Under the pieces are notes generated by a model. The model made no database searches. It saw only the letters and a list, made by a program, of their open reading frames with translations, and had not been told where the DNA came from. A stretch of DNA of 64,000 nt from Echria macrotheca. Lineage: Eukaryota > Ascomycota > Sordariomycetes > Sordariales > Schizotheciaceae. The translations under genes were made by a program, and so were the position numbers. Position 1 is the stretch's first letter. The number at the start of each line of letters is the position of its first letter. Where the stretch lies: positions 1,351,796-1,415,795 of the forward strand of contig MU839838.1 in the NCBI GenBank assembly GCA_030411725.1. Direction: 5' to 3'. Positions 9,341-21,686 of the stretch are shown here, in pieces.

Positions 9341-12300
9341 TCACCGGTGCTTTCCAACTTTTGACGTCCAGCCTTTCGCCTTGTAAACCAACCTGTTCAC
9401 TTTGGAGTGCCGTATAAAACCGGGGTTCCTGAAAGAGTCCGAAAGTTCCCCCTCCAGTTCCGGTGCCAGTCCTAAGATGAGCTCCAGGAATAATCTCCAC
9501 GGTTCACGGCCTTCCTCCGAGAGTTTTGCTCCATGTTTTACCAGAACCACGGCCAGAGGGTAAACATCTTCCAGTCGCGTCTGAACACCGAGTTCGAGCG
9601 GGTCTCCTCCAACTCCGCAGGCATAGTCGAGTGGCGTGCGGCCCATATCATCCAGCGCGTTTACTTTCGCGCCGTGGTCGAGTAGAATCTCTGCGAGATC
9701 GGCTGTTGCGACATGGAGGGCGGATATCAAGTGCAATTTGATGGGAGCGGCCTTCTTTCGAATGAAGTGGTCCCCACTTGCTATCGTTTCATTCGCATCT
9801 TGCCCTCGATCAAGCATGACGCGAACCAAGCTGTTAAATGGATCGCACTGTTCGGGCCTAAAGGTGCTGCCAGTGAATTTGATAAGGCGAAACTCTTTGA
9901 ACAATATTCCCCAGGGAGTGTATCCGCTGAATTGAGCTCCAAGCCTAGCTTCATGGCGGAGAAGAAACGAAGCTGTGGCACCAACATGCTCGGAATCATA
10001 CGGCACACTCAATCCTTCTGGTAGTATCGGTAGTATCATACCTTCACGAGCTTTAGATTTGCTGGCCAGAAAGCATAGAGAATGTAGTAGTGAGCAGGGT
10101 TCATTGTCTAGGAGTTTACCGCCGTTTTCCTGGGCGATCTCGTCCAGCAGAACCGCAAGACCGTGCACGGTAGCGAAGGAGCAGAGTGTGTTTGAGAGAG
10201 AGATGTCCCCGATTATCTCATCAGGCCAAAGCCAAAGCAAACTTCGTTGCAGAAGCCGGTCGTCGATTTGATCCAGGAACGCTCTCATGCTTTTACCTGT
10301 TGTTCGCTCCGCAAGAGCCAGGGCATTCGATGGTATAAATTTCGAGCTGAGAACTGGAAATCCCCGATGATTGGAGTCTTCGAAGAAGTCGACTTGGGCT
10401 TCGGCCAGGTCCCATTTTGATAAAAGTGAATATCCATTCTCCAGGGGCAACTCAAAGGCGTGACCGAATATGATGCCGCGAAAGCCAGGCCGGGTAAGGA
10501 AGTCGACAACGGTTTGGTGGATGAAACTCGGCCGGTCATGGCCGCGACCAATATCAACTAAGCTGGCCCCTCGTTCTTGGACCCATTTCCGAGCTATTTC
10601 TTCACTTTCAGACCGAATATCACGAATCAAACGAAGACAGTCGTCGATGTCATGACACGCCGCACATAGGACTGCCGTCTTCAGCGAAGCCGAGGGTAGA
10701 CTATCGTTGGCCTTGAGCATGATCTCGAACATATAGTATGCTTCCATTCGGTATTCGTGGGGTAATCTCTTGATTGAATATGTGTAGAGCAGGTCCAGAT
10801 CATCAGGAACGTCCTCCAGAAATCTGAGAAGCTCGCCCAGACCGCTATGCTGGAAGAAGCGGCGGTGTATTTCGTCGATGACGGCCCTCACCCATATGAA
10901 GACACCGTTGGCCCTTTCAGAGAGGGACCTCTCCATGGACGTGATATCCGACCGTTCATGTTCGGTACCGGAAGCGAGCCTCTCGGCAATTTTGGGATGA
11001 CTCGAGAGCCTCGATGTGATATATCGATCAATATCCGCTTTGGTGTGTTCATGAATCCGAAAGCCAGGCCCTTTTGAAAAGCCTTTGTCGAATGCGTCCC
11101 ATTCACGACTTGAGAAGCAAATCTTGAGGCTCGTCGCGTTGTGTCGTGAAGTTTGTACTGAAGACTGAATGAAGTCCACTATCGCTTCTGGAGGACCGTC
11201 ATACTCATCGAGTGCGTCTATGAAAAGCAAAATGTCGAGCGGCAGCTTATTGCGTACAAGGACCTCCTGGTATGCTTTCGTCAACATCGGGAGAGTCCAT
11301 GTGTAGTCGGCGCACTGTTTATTGTCGAGCTTGGCGAACTCAGGGAGCAGAATGCCGGCTAATCTTGGTTCAAGGGTAAGGAGCCGGAGCAGGATAGTAT
11401 GCAACATGCCTTCAAACGACTTTTGCAAGTGGGTCCCGCGATAATAGAAGAAGAAAGCTGCTTTAACCCTAGGTCGCTCCGGCGTTCCGTCATCGGCCAG
11501 TTTTGAGAGATTTGGATGATCCCATATGTATCGCATGATAGTTGACTTTCCAGATCCTGGTTTGCCGCGAATCCAGAAAAGGGGCTGGTCATTGGTGATC
11601 CACGCAGGAAACCCAATCTCCGTGTTTGTCCAAATCCAGTCAAAAGTGCCCTTGGAGGCTTTGCTGATGCCCTTTTCTCGTTCCCGGCCGTGGTCCTTAA
11701 GCGTCGAAAGAAACTGCCGATATAAGCTCGAGTTTCGATATTCACTGGCTGTCATCAACATCTCGGCGTCGACTGTCGGTGGTCTGTGCTGAGTCACAGT
11801 ACCGGAGTCTGGGTTATTGTTACCATTGTCATTCAACCAGCCTCAATGTGAGCAGGTCTTCATGTGCATACCTTGGGCCGGCCTTTTCCCACCGAACCAC
11901 GAAAGCAAGTCTGGGATCAGGTCCGTAACAGCATTTTTCCGGATTTTCGTCTCGATGAAGCGGGGACTGGAAGCGACATCCGTCACTGATATCGATCGGA
12001 TTGCGTCATTGATGTAGGTGGCAACGGTGTCGATTGCCTGGTTCCCAGCTTCAAGCCCCACGATCTCTCTGTGAGGCTTCGCAATGGGAAACTTGGGGAA
12101 AAGATCGGATTCTCGAGACACACCATGGATGGACTGACTCTCCTTTAGCAAGAACGCCGACCTTTGGGTATGTCCAGTTGTACTGCCCGGTCCCTACTTG
12201 TCCATCAAAGTAGGTTTTAGTTAGCATAGTTGGGGGGCGGTCGGTGATGGGGGTCATGTATATGCAAACTAACGTACTTCGGGAGCATCAATGATCGATT

Positions 12301-14402
12301 TGACCGTCTCGAAGCCCGAACAAAGACGAATCCTGTTCGCTTTGCAGATTCCCTCAAGCATGCCGCTCACCGACTCGAGATATCTCACATTCCTTGCTGC
12401 TTGAAGATCCTCTAGCAGACCGTCCATCCGGTGTCGAGGAACAATGGCCGCAAGCTCGGATGGATCCGGGAGGCAGTTGGGAACCGCCAAAAATATGCAG
12501 GCCCTCACCCTCTGAAGCATGAATAGCTCCGAAGCTCCCGCTTTGGCTAGTTCGACTAAACATTCCTTGAGAACAAGGCCACCTAAGCTGTGCGCCAAGA
12601 ACACAACGGGTTTTGCTGACGGCGCGGACAGACCGATGCCGCGGAGTCCTGATATGAGCGATACAGCCATGGCTTGGATGGACGTAGCTTCGCTCCTGCT
12701 ACTCAGATCTGTCTCGTACCCATACAAGATTACCTGGGCTCCGGGCACACGGCCGGGCAGGCTATCCCTCAGCCACATAAATGGGTCCGCGGCAGGATTA
12801 CACTGCCAGCTAGTAAAGGGATCGTACCCTAAGCCGGGAAGTGCAATTATGCTGCATTTCATCAGTTTCAATGAATTGGAAAAAGAGTGGAAGACTCACT
12901 CCATGACATAGTCAGCAGCGGAATTGTCACTTAAGAAGGTAAAACCACTGAAGTTGGCCTGGATATCCACCGTGAGGATCCTGTGGCGCCCGCCGTGGAC
13001 GAATGGAATTGACCATTGTTTCTCCTTGCTCTTCCGCTTCTCCAGCAACGATACCGGGACATTTATGAACGTCACAGTGGCCATCTTGGCTGAATCACTT
13101 TGTCCTGCACGTGAGGCCAAGGAGTGGACGCGAAGATCTGCTTGCGGGCCGAGCACGCCATCTGCGCAAGTAGAGAGAAATCCGGGGGCTTGTTCTAGCT
13201 TGATATCACTTGGAATTTGCAGTATACGGTACGTATCTGACAACGTGAAAAGTTAGGACAATCTTTGGGCACCTGAAGCTCGGGACTACGGACCTTGGCG
13301 TGCCCGAAGAGCTTCCAAGCCGTCTGTGGCCATATCGCCCAGCCTATCGCATACCGACTTGTACAAAGGGTCAGTTGCATCTTCAAACTTGGCCATTTTT
13401 GTGTGCTCCTTAGGGATCGGCTCCTTGCGCTCATTGAGATAATGCAAGATAGCCATATCACGTGGGACAACCTATGCCAATATCTGTTAGAAACCAAGTA
13501 GTGAGACAGGTTGTACGGACGGTACTTGACAAGGAAAAGATGCCCCACCTCCTCTCCAGCAAACTTTTGAGTCATGGACTCGTAGTACGTGCAGATCTCA
13601 ATCACATGCTTGGTGAAGATGGTGGTGTTCTCAAAACTGTTGCTCAGGTCCTGTAGCTCTTGCGAGTGGGCTGATAAGGCGTTGACAATCCTCTCCGGAG
13701 GCTTTTTGAAGGTTGCTCGAGCAATAGCCTTTAACAACTTTGTTCTCGCGGCGTCTGCAACGTGGCTGCCGGCGTGGGGGGTACCCATGAAGACGATACC
13801 TGACACGGCATCGTAGATGGCATTTTGCTCTCTGATCTTCCGGGTCTGAAGCCCATTGTGGCTTTCCATGTGGATATTGCAGAGAGCCTAGGGTGATCAT
13901 AGTCAGGATGGGAATACCCCGAAGCTTATCCTTTGAGCTCACTCGTTTCACAACCAGGCCGCCAAGGCTGTGGGCAATGAATATCAACGGCCGATTCACG
14001 TAAGCACCCTTCCTATTGGTGATAAGTTGCGTAACTAGCGTCTCCGAAATGGCGTTTATGTTGGTCGTGTTGTCGATCAAGGCGCGCTCAAAGGCAGCGT
14101 TGTAACCGAACGTCATGACGCGGCATCCCGGGATATCGACGAGGAGCTGCCTGGGCCAGAAAAAGCCGTCATTTCCCTTTGCTTCGTAGGACCATGTATC
14201 TTTCGGATCGCCATTCAGGCCGTGGAGGAAGACGTAGCTGCGAGAGGACGACACATTGGTCAGCAGAATCCAGAAGCAGAGTCCCTGAAGGCCTTTTGTT
14301 GAAAGGCCTCGAAGCCACGACGACTTACTCGACAGCATTTTCGCCCTGTTCGAACGGGCCATCGAGCACCGTTATCCCTTCAGCGGCGATTCTCTGGGGC
14401 AT
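9341..14402 (-). CDS. NLR-like protein: two alpha/beta-hydrolase domains, NACHT NTPase, ankyrin-like C-terminus
   Basis: Predicted STAND-type signalling protein of 1,528 aa. Exons are 14402-14329, 14237-13943, 13887-13549, 13471-13294, 13236-12900, 12851-12278, 12193-11872 and 11808-9341 (minus). The first hydrolase domain starts VDYVFLHGLNG and has AHSLGG near residues 113-118. The segment DTYRILQIPSDI then leads to a second hydrolase domain (IIALPGLGYDPFTSW; AHSLGG at 494-499). The NACHT domain has Walker A GKPGSGKST (788-796) and Walker B LLFIDALDE (about 900-908). Ankyrin-like repeats follow from about 1403 (ALHVATADLAEILLDHGAKVNALD). Fungal NLRs of this kind act in allorecognition or defence (family knowledge). 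All junctions are in frame, including the 57-nt intron joining the two hydrolase halves. A two-gene model split near 13240 remains possible. The start at 14402 is the nearest Met giving a usual N-terminus. Confidence 0.85.
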
Positions 14403-15185
14403 TTCTTCGCAAGCGACGCCGCTCGGGGCAGTTGAGACGTGTTTCTCTGCAATCCAAAGGATGCTGCAAGGAGAACGAAACGCAATAAACTGAGCGAAAT
14501 GAGGGGAAGGCACGAAGTCCAGGACTTTGGTGGTGCGGCTGAGGCCGTGCAAGGCCCGCGGCGCGCACCGTGAAAAGATGGTCAATGACGGGAGTCTACA
14601 CAGTGATGTACAGTGTTGGTCGATCTCCGATACGTCCAAGATGCAGTCGCCATAAACAGCCAATGGCCGGAAGCCGTGTTGAAACCGCGATGAACATGTC
14701 GGGGTTCAAGATGTTCGATTTGTTTTCGCCGCAATTGTCCAGCAGTTCAAAGCCACATCCAGTGAGTCGCTGAACATATATTGAACGAACCACTCGAACA
14801 CGATGTACAAAGAGGAGTGTCTGTATCCTGACAATCTGCTGGGGATGACTGTAGATAGATACCTTAGATACTTGGCCATTCTAAGAAGACGTTGATATCG
14901 AGGGGCTCTTGTGGGTGCTAATAACAAGTTGCAAAAGAAAGCCAACTTCACTTGTCCTGAGTCGCGAGAAAGATGCGGCTTCTCGGTTCGGTATTGCCTA
15001 GCTACTCCTACATAACCACACCATTAACCTGCCGACACGACCAGCGTGCCAGGTAATCGTGAAACCTGCACAGGTCAGGGCCAGCCTGACCAGAACCGAA
15101 TTCCGAAACCGCATATTCGACACAGTCACCTAAGAGGGAATTAGAACTCCGGCCTCAGAGCTTCGAGATAAAGCTGCACGATGGC
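14403..15185. other. Intergenic region upstream of NLR gene
   Basis: It holds the 5' flank of the NLR gene. The NLR reading frame stays open upstream to 14663, so a longer N-terminus is possible. Nothing else was recognised. Confidence 0.5.
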
Positions 15186-15614
15186 TTACCACTCGATGGC
15201 CCCCATAGCCAACGAAACATTCTCTCGGATCGCCTGAACCTTGCCGCGCAGTTGCTCATTCTCAATCTTGAGCTGCTTGTTTTCATCCTGCAAGGCGGCG
15301 GCCGACTTGGTATTTCTCGTCTTCAGGTCGGCGTTTTCCTTCTCGACCGCAGCGAGTCTGCGCTTCATCTCCTTGAGTTCGTCCTTCAGATCGTCGGCCT
15401 TCTGTTGGTAGCGCTTGATATGACAAATGGCTTCGGCCACGACTCGACTGCTCGAGTAAGGACCGTTCGCGACGTAATTGATATTGTGGAGCTCAAAAAA
15501 AATGTCGCGGACGTCCTCGCCCAGGAAATCGAAATGCGAGCACCGAGTATTCTTGTCCCCGGTGGCGGAGCCACCGTGACGGTAACCGCCACAGTGGGGA
15601 CAACAGAACTGCAT
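15186..15614 (-). CDS. Small Cys-His plus coiled-coil protein of unknown function
   Basis: Predicted 142-aa protein that I do not recognise. The start MQFCCPHCGGYRHGG gives a CxxC-type metal-binding knuckle at the extreme N-terminus, with a further Cys/His near TRCSHFDF. From about residue 65 to the end the sequence is a heptad-rich charged coiled coil (KADDLKDELKEMKRRLAAVEKE, continuing through DENKQLKIENEQLRGKV). The frame is open upstream to 15731, but that part is low-complexity Pro/Thr/Arg, so the internal Met at 15614 is preferred. Just after the last sense codons the sequence reads TG|GTAAGC, a good 5' splice site, with a matching TCTAAT...TTAG downstream. Both the spliced and unspliced forms end in Trp-stop. 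Dimerisation and metal binding are inferred. Confidence 0.6.
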   Translation of the reverse strand: MQFCCPHCGGYRHGGSATGDKNTRCSHFDFLGEDVRDIFFELHNINYVANGPYSSSRVVAEAICHIKRYQQKADDLKDELKEMKRRLAAVEKENADLKTRNTKSAAALQDENKQLKIENEQLRGKVQAIRENVSLAMGAIEW

Positions 15615-17075
15615 TTCGTCGGCCGGAATCGCGTGACGGTGTTGAGGTAAAGTGGCCGGTCGCGGCGAAGTTCGCGGGGGGAGGGTGGGGTGAGCGGTTT
15701 GGGTTGTGAAGAGCAGAACTCGCCGAGGCACAGCGAGGTGATGAAGTAGAGTTGAGGAGAGAAGACTTGAAGGAAGTAGGCTTTGCTAAGAGAGCAATAG
15801 ACTTCCTCTGATAAGTGCTGCAATGAGGCAATCGAATTGTTCTGGTGGTGGTGAACGATTCGAGGTAGTCTCGGAAGTTGAGAGGAGAGAAAAGCGAGGA
15901 CGCGGAGAATGGAAGAAGAAGGAAGGTTTCTGGGATTGTTGATTTTGGGTGGGACCCGCTGTCGCGTCTTTCATTTTTTTTGCCTCGTTGGGCAGGCACC
16001 TCGATGGGTCGAGGTTATCAGGTACCTAGGTACCTTTTCATCCGTTCTTGCCAGTATGCTTCCCACCAGAAATCTCTTCCGTTTGCTATGCTCCTCCGCT
16101 GCAGTGGTCCTCCCGCGAACACTCCACAAAGCAACCAGAAGTCCCGTGCCTCATGCGTGTTGCCATCACAGCCTTGATGTAGGATTCTTCGCCAAGTCCA
16201 GATCGAGAGTTGCACTGGGCTGGTTTCCTCGGAGAGCTTCGTTGAACAGCTGCTTGGCTCATATGGGTTCGGTTCTTTGACCTCTCGACCATTGAGACTC
16301 AAGCCCGGGGCTGTATTGTTGAGATGCACAGCGGCCCTGTGAGGACTTCTTGCGAGGTAACATTGGGGTATGTATATACCACCCGGAAGACGTGATTCAA
16401 CGGGTAAAGCTGTCGCCTGTTAGAGATGATGTACCGCTATATTCCACAGAGGGGATAACCCGTCAACGATGGGCTGAGAGAAGCGAAGAGACTAGTAATA
16501 AATCCACGCTTAGCTGCGAAGAAGCAGCCAGAAACGCCCATATTGCTGTCCATGTCATGGCACGACATCCACCATGTGGATGTCCAGCTGACACGAGAGG
16601 ATGGACTCCCAAAATATGTCGACATAGCAAAGGAGCCCCGATCCGGTTCCTGTGATTATGTAGTCACGATGGTTCGGAGCGTCATTCATGACCAACGTAA
16701 ACACGGCCGTCGGTTTGACAAACATAACCCTCCCAGTCACCACATTCTTCGTGGGTAATATGATGAGCACCCCGTGGAGTTAACATGGGGATCACATACA
16801 CTCGTATCATTCCCATGAGAATACCTCTGCGATGTCCTCTTACTATTCAGAAAGGCAATGCGTTTCACCAAAAATCCACATCAGAGTCCAAAGTCAGAAG
16901 TGGACAAGAAGGCAGACATCCCGACTCCATCCGCCTTCCCCCTCGCCGCTTCCGTGACGAGCTTCCTCCACGTCGCCAATCACAAAACCAAAGTCCATTG
17001 CAGCAGAAACAGCAGTGTCAATGCCAAAAGTTCCGAACGCATGCAAAAGCTCATCAATATTATCCAAACCAGTTC
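15615..17075. other. Intergenic region with a perfect 14-bp palindrome
   Basis: Spacer between the coiled-coil gene and the methyltransferase. The perfect palindrome GGTACCTAGGTACC lies at 16021-16034. No reading frame with a recognisable product was found. Confidence 0.6.
16021..16034. repeat. Perfect palindrome GGTACCTAGGTACC
   Basis: A 14-bp self-complementary sequence. Related GGTACCT/CCTAGGTA pieces recur in intergenic DNA near 8680, 36473, 47806, 48019 and 61072, but not in recognised coding exons. Confidence 0.7.
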
Positions 17076-18716
17076 CTACTCAGCCTTCTTTTCGGCAGGC
17101 GGCTTCTGTCCGCAAGTCGTCACACTGAAAAGCGCGTCAACAAGCGTCCCATAGATCACGACAAACAACCAGACAACTTACGCCGCAAAATACGTGTGAT
17201 ACGCCTTATTCCGCAGCTCCTTGCGAGCCTTGGCCAGATACACATGCGTCTCCTCAAGCGACCTGATCCCCACCCAACAAGCGTCAGCAAACTCCACATT
17301 CCCGCCGCCATCTTCAAGGCAAAAAGATCTCGCGAGGGCAACATACCATCCAAGAACCTTGGTGAACAAGTACACGGCATACCCCTCCAGTCCCTGGTCC
17401 GTCGTGGCGAGGTTATAATTCCCCACGTCCTTCATCTTGGGATCGGCCGGCCAAGGGCCCAGCGGCAGCTTGAACGGGTGCTCCTTGACATTCACAAATC
17501 CCGCGTCCTTCATCCAGTTGTACAGCTTCTGGCCGCGGGCGAGATCAAACGGCTGGCCGATCTTTTCGCCCGCCTCGCGGAACAGCGGGCCCCCTGTTTT
17601 TTTTGTCACCTGTCAACAAAAACTCGCGTGTTCATTTCACAAGAGAAAACGACAAGAAAAAAAAAACAAAGGAACATACACCGAGCCATAGCAGCATCCT
17701 TGGGCTGCGAGCCATCATCGCTCGTCACGTCGCAGTCGTACTCGGTATGCTCGACCCACCCGCCCGGCTTCAGACAGCGCAGGATCTCGCTGTACACGGC
17801 CGGCCAGTCGCTGATGGACCCGATCATCAGCCGCAAGTGAACAATATCGAAATGGTCGTCCGGGTACGGCCAGGGGATCATCTGGGCGTTGTCGAGCTCG
17901 AACTTGACGTTGGGCGGCACCCAGCTGGGCTGGATGGGCGACACGTCGGTGCCGATGACCTCTGCCGAGGGGTTTTCGTCGGCGAAGTCGCTGTTTTTTT
18001 TTGGGTTTCTCTTGTTAGTAGAGAACACAACAACAACAAGCCCCTTTTTGGGGGATTGGGGGGGAACGGTGACAAAAAAAAAAAAAAAAAAAGAATTTAC
18101 ATGGCCCAGATTCCCGTTCCCGTTCCAACGTCTAGAGCGCGCTGCGGATTTGGTCCGATCGGACTGCGATACAGCTTGTTGTCGTTTAGGATGAGGAGCA
18201 TCTGGTGACTGCATTCCGTTTAGTCTCAACGACAAGATGCTTTCGTTTGAAAAAGGTACGTACTTGAGATCCAGTCCATCATTCTGCTTGTCGTCATTGG
18301 GCGCCCTATTTTACCGAGTTATTATTAGTGGGAACAAAAGAAAATGGTTGTGTAACAGCGCCGTGCGGGTGTGGCGTTTTTTTTTTGTATGGGTTTTACA
18401 GATCTGAAAACGCACCAGTACTCCACATCCGATGGGTTGAAGTTGTGATAGGTTCGCCCGTACAGCTTCCTGTACTTGAGCACGCTCGACGTGAGAGACG
18501 CCGTTGAGCTGGCGCTGTTCTGTTGTGTCAGCAGCGTCTCAGTCCTTGGTAAGCTGGGACTGGGAACTCACTTGTCGGGCTCGACGAAGGAGTCACCGTC
18601 GTCCTAAACACAGTGCGTCAATTTTTTCGCGGGTTATTCGAGTCGAAAAAAGGTCTACCTACCACCTCGATGGCGGCGGCCTGAGGGTGGGCGCTGCTTT
18701 CCGGTCGCTCAGCCAT
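17076..18716 (-). CDS. LaeA-like class I SAM-dependent methyltransferase
   Basis: Predicted methyltransferase of 340 aa in nine exons: 18716-18663, 18603-18572, 18514-18416, 18305-18264, 18208-18101, 17990-17680, 17593-17347, 17262-17182 and 17124-17076 (minus). The spliced protein reads MAERPESSAHPQ..., then SVLKYRKLYGRTYHNF and LNHQMLLILNDNKLY. The SAM site LDVGTGTGIWAIDFADENP lies near residue 100, followed by VIGTDVSPIQPSWVPPNV, then FDIVHLRLMIGSI and LKPGGWVEH. It ends LAKARKELRNKAYHTYFAA plus a short final exon. This block order is that of the LaeA-like and TAM-domain methyltransferases common in Pezizomycotina, some of which affect secondary metabolism (family knowledge). The substrate is unknown. 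Two introns contain long A/T homopolymers. No cluster genes are adjacent, so a regulatory role is only a possibility. Confidence 0.9.
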
Positions 18717-19448
18717 TTTCTCAAATGTCTTTGAATTTGAGCTGATGAGTGATGAGAGGGGAGCGGACAGGAATGCGGGACAGGATGTGCGACAAATCCT
18801 CGAGAGACTACCCGGCGGTTGGGCTCCAAGTTCCCGGCCCTGTTTCTTCTCCTCCTTCGGTGACCCCCGAAGAGGGCAAAAGGTGGGGGATCTACCCATG
18901 ACCAACCAGTAACCGTCTCAGGGCCAGCCGCCCAACAGGAGGCCATCTCGCAAGTCAGCATCGGATGCAGAGAACGAATCCCCGACGGCCGATTCCCATC
19001 CCAGACGGTTCTGATCGGTCGTGATTGGTCTTGGCCATCTGTGGCCAGGGTCGGATGTCTCCGGGCCAGGCGGTAATCCGTCAGCACCATGTTCGGCAGG
19101 CCAGGCCTGACCAACCACCAACCACCGGCTTCGGTTTCCGAGAAGCCCAACTTGGCATTCCCTTCCTTTACTAGTATACGCTAATGCAGACACGCTATGC
19201 AACTCGGGGCCTCCTGCAAGACGGGCGCGGGTAGGTTCCGCCGAACGTCCTTGGACATTGTCGCCACGGCAGCCGTCTCGGTGCCGGGGAAGCGACGACG
19301 TGGTATCGAAACCGCTGACGCTAACTTAAGGACCCGGTCTCGGCACGGAAGTGGTAGCCGGGGGCCATACTGGGGAATGAACACGACCAATTCTGTTCAT
19401 TTACCACCTGAAGCTGGAGTATAAATCCCACTAACCCGTACGAAATCC
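18717..19448. other. Intergenic region without recognised gene
   Basis: Promoter region of the methyltransferase and 3' flank of the beta-helix gene. Open frames here lack family motifs and show no matching splice structure. Confidence 0.5.
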
Positions 19449-21686
19449 CTAAACAGAAACCTGCCCCGACCCACTCAAACTCTTGACCTCCCCCGTCCGC
19501 GAATTCGTATACCGAACCGTAGCCGAAACACTCACCCTCCCGCCGCCCGCAGCCTTGAACGTCGCGCTGGCCGCTCCATTCGCCGGCACACTACTCACCA
19601 CCGCATCCTGCGCCAGCGCCGTCCCGCCCGCCGTGACCGTAAACGCGACCCCCGTAAACGACCCATCATCGAAATTGTCCACGCTGACGGTGACCTTCCC
19701 ACCTCCCCCCGTGATCGTCACAGCCCCCTCCGCGACCCCAGCAGGATTCGACACCGGCCGGCCGTTCCTCTTCGCGGGCACCACGCCCGCGCGATACGCC
19801 ACCCGCCGCGCCGCCACAGCCGCGCTCGCCAGATCGTTGATCTGATAATTCCCCGACCGGCTCGCGCCATTGCGGTAGTAATTATTGGTATACGTGTTGT
19901 TTCCGGTATTCGCGCCGTTGACGGCGCTCCAGATGCCCGAGGACATCAGCACGTTGCCCGAGATGATGTACGAATTCGAGCCCTCGTCGGTATATGTCCC
20001 GTACCCAGACGAGTCGAACGCGTAGTTGTTGCTCACGTACGTCGACGGGGATTTGGAGAGCGTGTAGAGCGCGCCGAGGTCCGTGTGTCCATAGCCATAT
20101 CTATGGATCAGGTTTCCATCCAACGCGTTATTCTGCGAGATGGTCGGGGTGCTGTATTGCGGCTGGTATTTGTACAGACCGCGGTTGACGTACTCCGAAC
20201 TACCGCCGGCGTCGTTCGACCCCCAGCCGTAACCCAGACAGATGCCAGAGTAGGGCGTGGTGTCGATGTCGTTGTGCGAGACGGTGCTGTACTGCACGTA
20301 GCTCACAAAGATGGGGACGGTCGAGCTGTAGAGCGTCGAGACGTTGTAAAAGATGTTGTTGGAGATGTCGATGCGCGAGTTGATCATGCGGTTGTCGGGC
20401 GGGTGGTGCGCGTCGGGTCGGATGCCGCCGGCCGTGATGCTGTTGCCCATAATCTGCGAAAAGTAGCCGTCTTGGATCGAGACATAGCTCGCGCCGAGAC
20501 CGACTCCCGATAAATGAGCGTTCGGGTCGTTGCCGATACCAATACCGCCGGCGCCGAGTTGCGTGTAGTTGCCGCCTGAGAATATCACATTCTTGGCCGC
20601 GCTGATCTGGATCGCAGACGGCATCTGGCACCACCACGGCCGGACCGACTCGAAGTTGGACGGCGTGTATGTCTTGTTCTCGCAGATATAGCCGCCCGTC
20701 TGTTGATCAACGTAGCCAATGTCCGAGACCGCATTCCAGGTCGTATGTGCCTTGCTTGAATGTCAGCCTCATGCCCAGTGTGCAGGAGAGTATGTACTCA
20801 CAAAGCTGACCCCCTGAAACGTAATATCATGCGCCGGATTATCATACGTCCCGCCCACCGCGACCAACGTCTCCAGCACCCCCAGATACGTCTTTGCAGT
20901 AGCCATATTCTCCCCGGCAAGCGGTTTGTAATAAACCTTTCCAGCAGCCGAGTCCAAAAAGAACTGTCCCCCGTCGCTCAACAGTGCCAGGGCATTCTGT
21001 ACCCATACACCAAAATCCGCATTCGGCTTCGCAACGTGATCATACCCCCAGTTATTGTTATACCACGCGTTCTGCTTCATAACCAGCTCCCTCGTCTTGG
21101 CCGACGCGATGGGCGAATACCGGTCCGTAAACGAGTTGATGAACCGAATCTCGGCCCCAGAAATCCCAGCCGTGCTGCTGATCCAGTCCAGCGCCGCGTT
21201 GGTCCACTTGATCCCCGAGCTGGTGTAGGTAAAGTCCTTGCGGTTGGACACTTTTCTCCGCGCAAAGTTCGCCGCCTGCCCGTTGACGTAGAGATTGCGC
21301 GATTTGGTCCCGACCGGGACGGAGGCCGAGTAGATCCCCTGCGACCCGGCCGTCCAGCCCGTAACCTCGAGGCCGCCCGAGAGCAGAGCGCCGGGACCGA
21401 TCCATTTCACGGAGGCGGACTTGGCCGAGTCTTGGTCGGTGAGGCGGAGGGGTTCGGAGAGCAGGTAGACGCCTGGTGCGAGGTGCACTGTGACGTTCTC
21501 GGTGGACGAGCGTTTCAGTTGGTTTCGCACCGCTTTTTGCGCGGCTGCGATGGACTTGATCGGCGAAGAACTTGCGCTGCCATCGTTGGTGTCTGAACCA
21601 CTGGACGAGACGTAGATGTCGGCGGCGGCGACGTCCCGCCAGAGCAAGGCCGCAAAGACGAGGAGGTCCTGGATTCTCATTTTCAT
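19449..21686 (-). CDS. Secreted right-handed parallel beta-helix protein (pectin-lyase-like fold)
   Basis: Predicted secreted protein of 728 aa from two exons, 21686-20802 and 20750-19449 (minus), joined as GVSF-AHTTWNAVSD. It starts with a signal peptide (MKMRIQDLLVFAALLWRDVAAA). DIYVSSSGSDTNDGS and PIKSIAAAQKAVR form the usual cap of bacterial and fungal beta-helix proteins. The middle consists of short repeats such as NVIFSGGNYTQLG, RIDISNNIFYNVS, STVSHNDIDTT, SYIISGNVLM and NTYTNNYYR, typical of pectin-lyase-fold coils. The last 110 residues are Gly/Val/Thr-rich and predicted to be beta-sandwich-like (KVTVSVDNFDDGSFTGVAFTV). Proteins with this layout often act on plant or microbial polysaccharides, but no catalytic residues could be assigned, so no enzyme class is proposed. 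No adjacent gene suggests a substrate. Confidence 0.85.

Noticed and set aside
14325..14663. Longer N-terminus for the NLR gene starting at 14663
   Set aside because: The frame is open, but the extra 87 residues look non-conserved and the Met at 14402 gives the usual distance to the hydrolase domain. Kept as an alternative only.
16785..17840. 351-codon open frame on the plus strand
   Set aside because: It lies antisense to well-supported exons of the LaeA-like methyltransferase and has no family motif.
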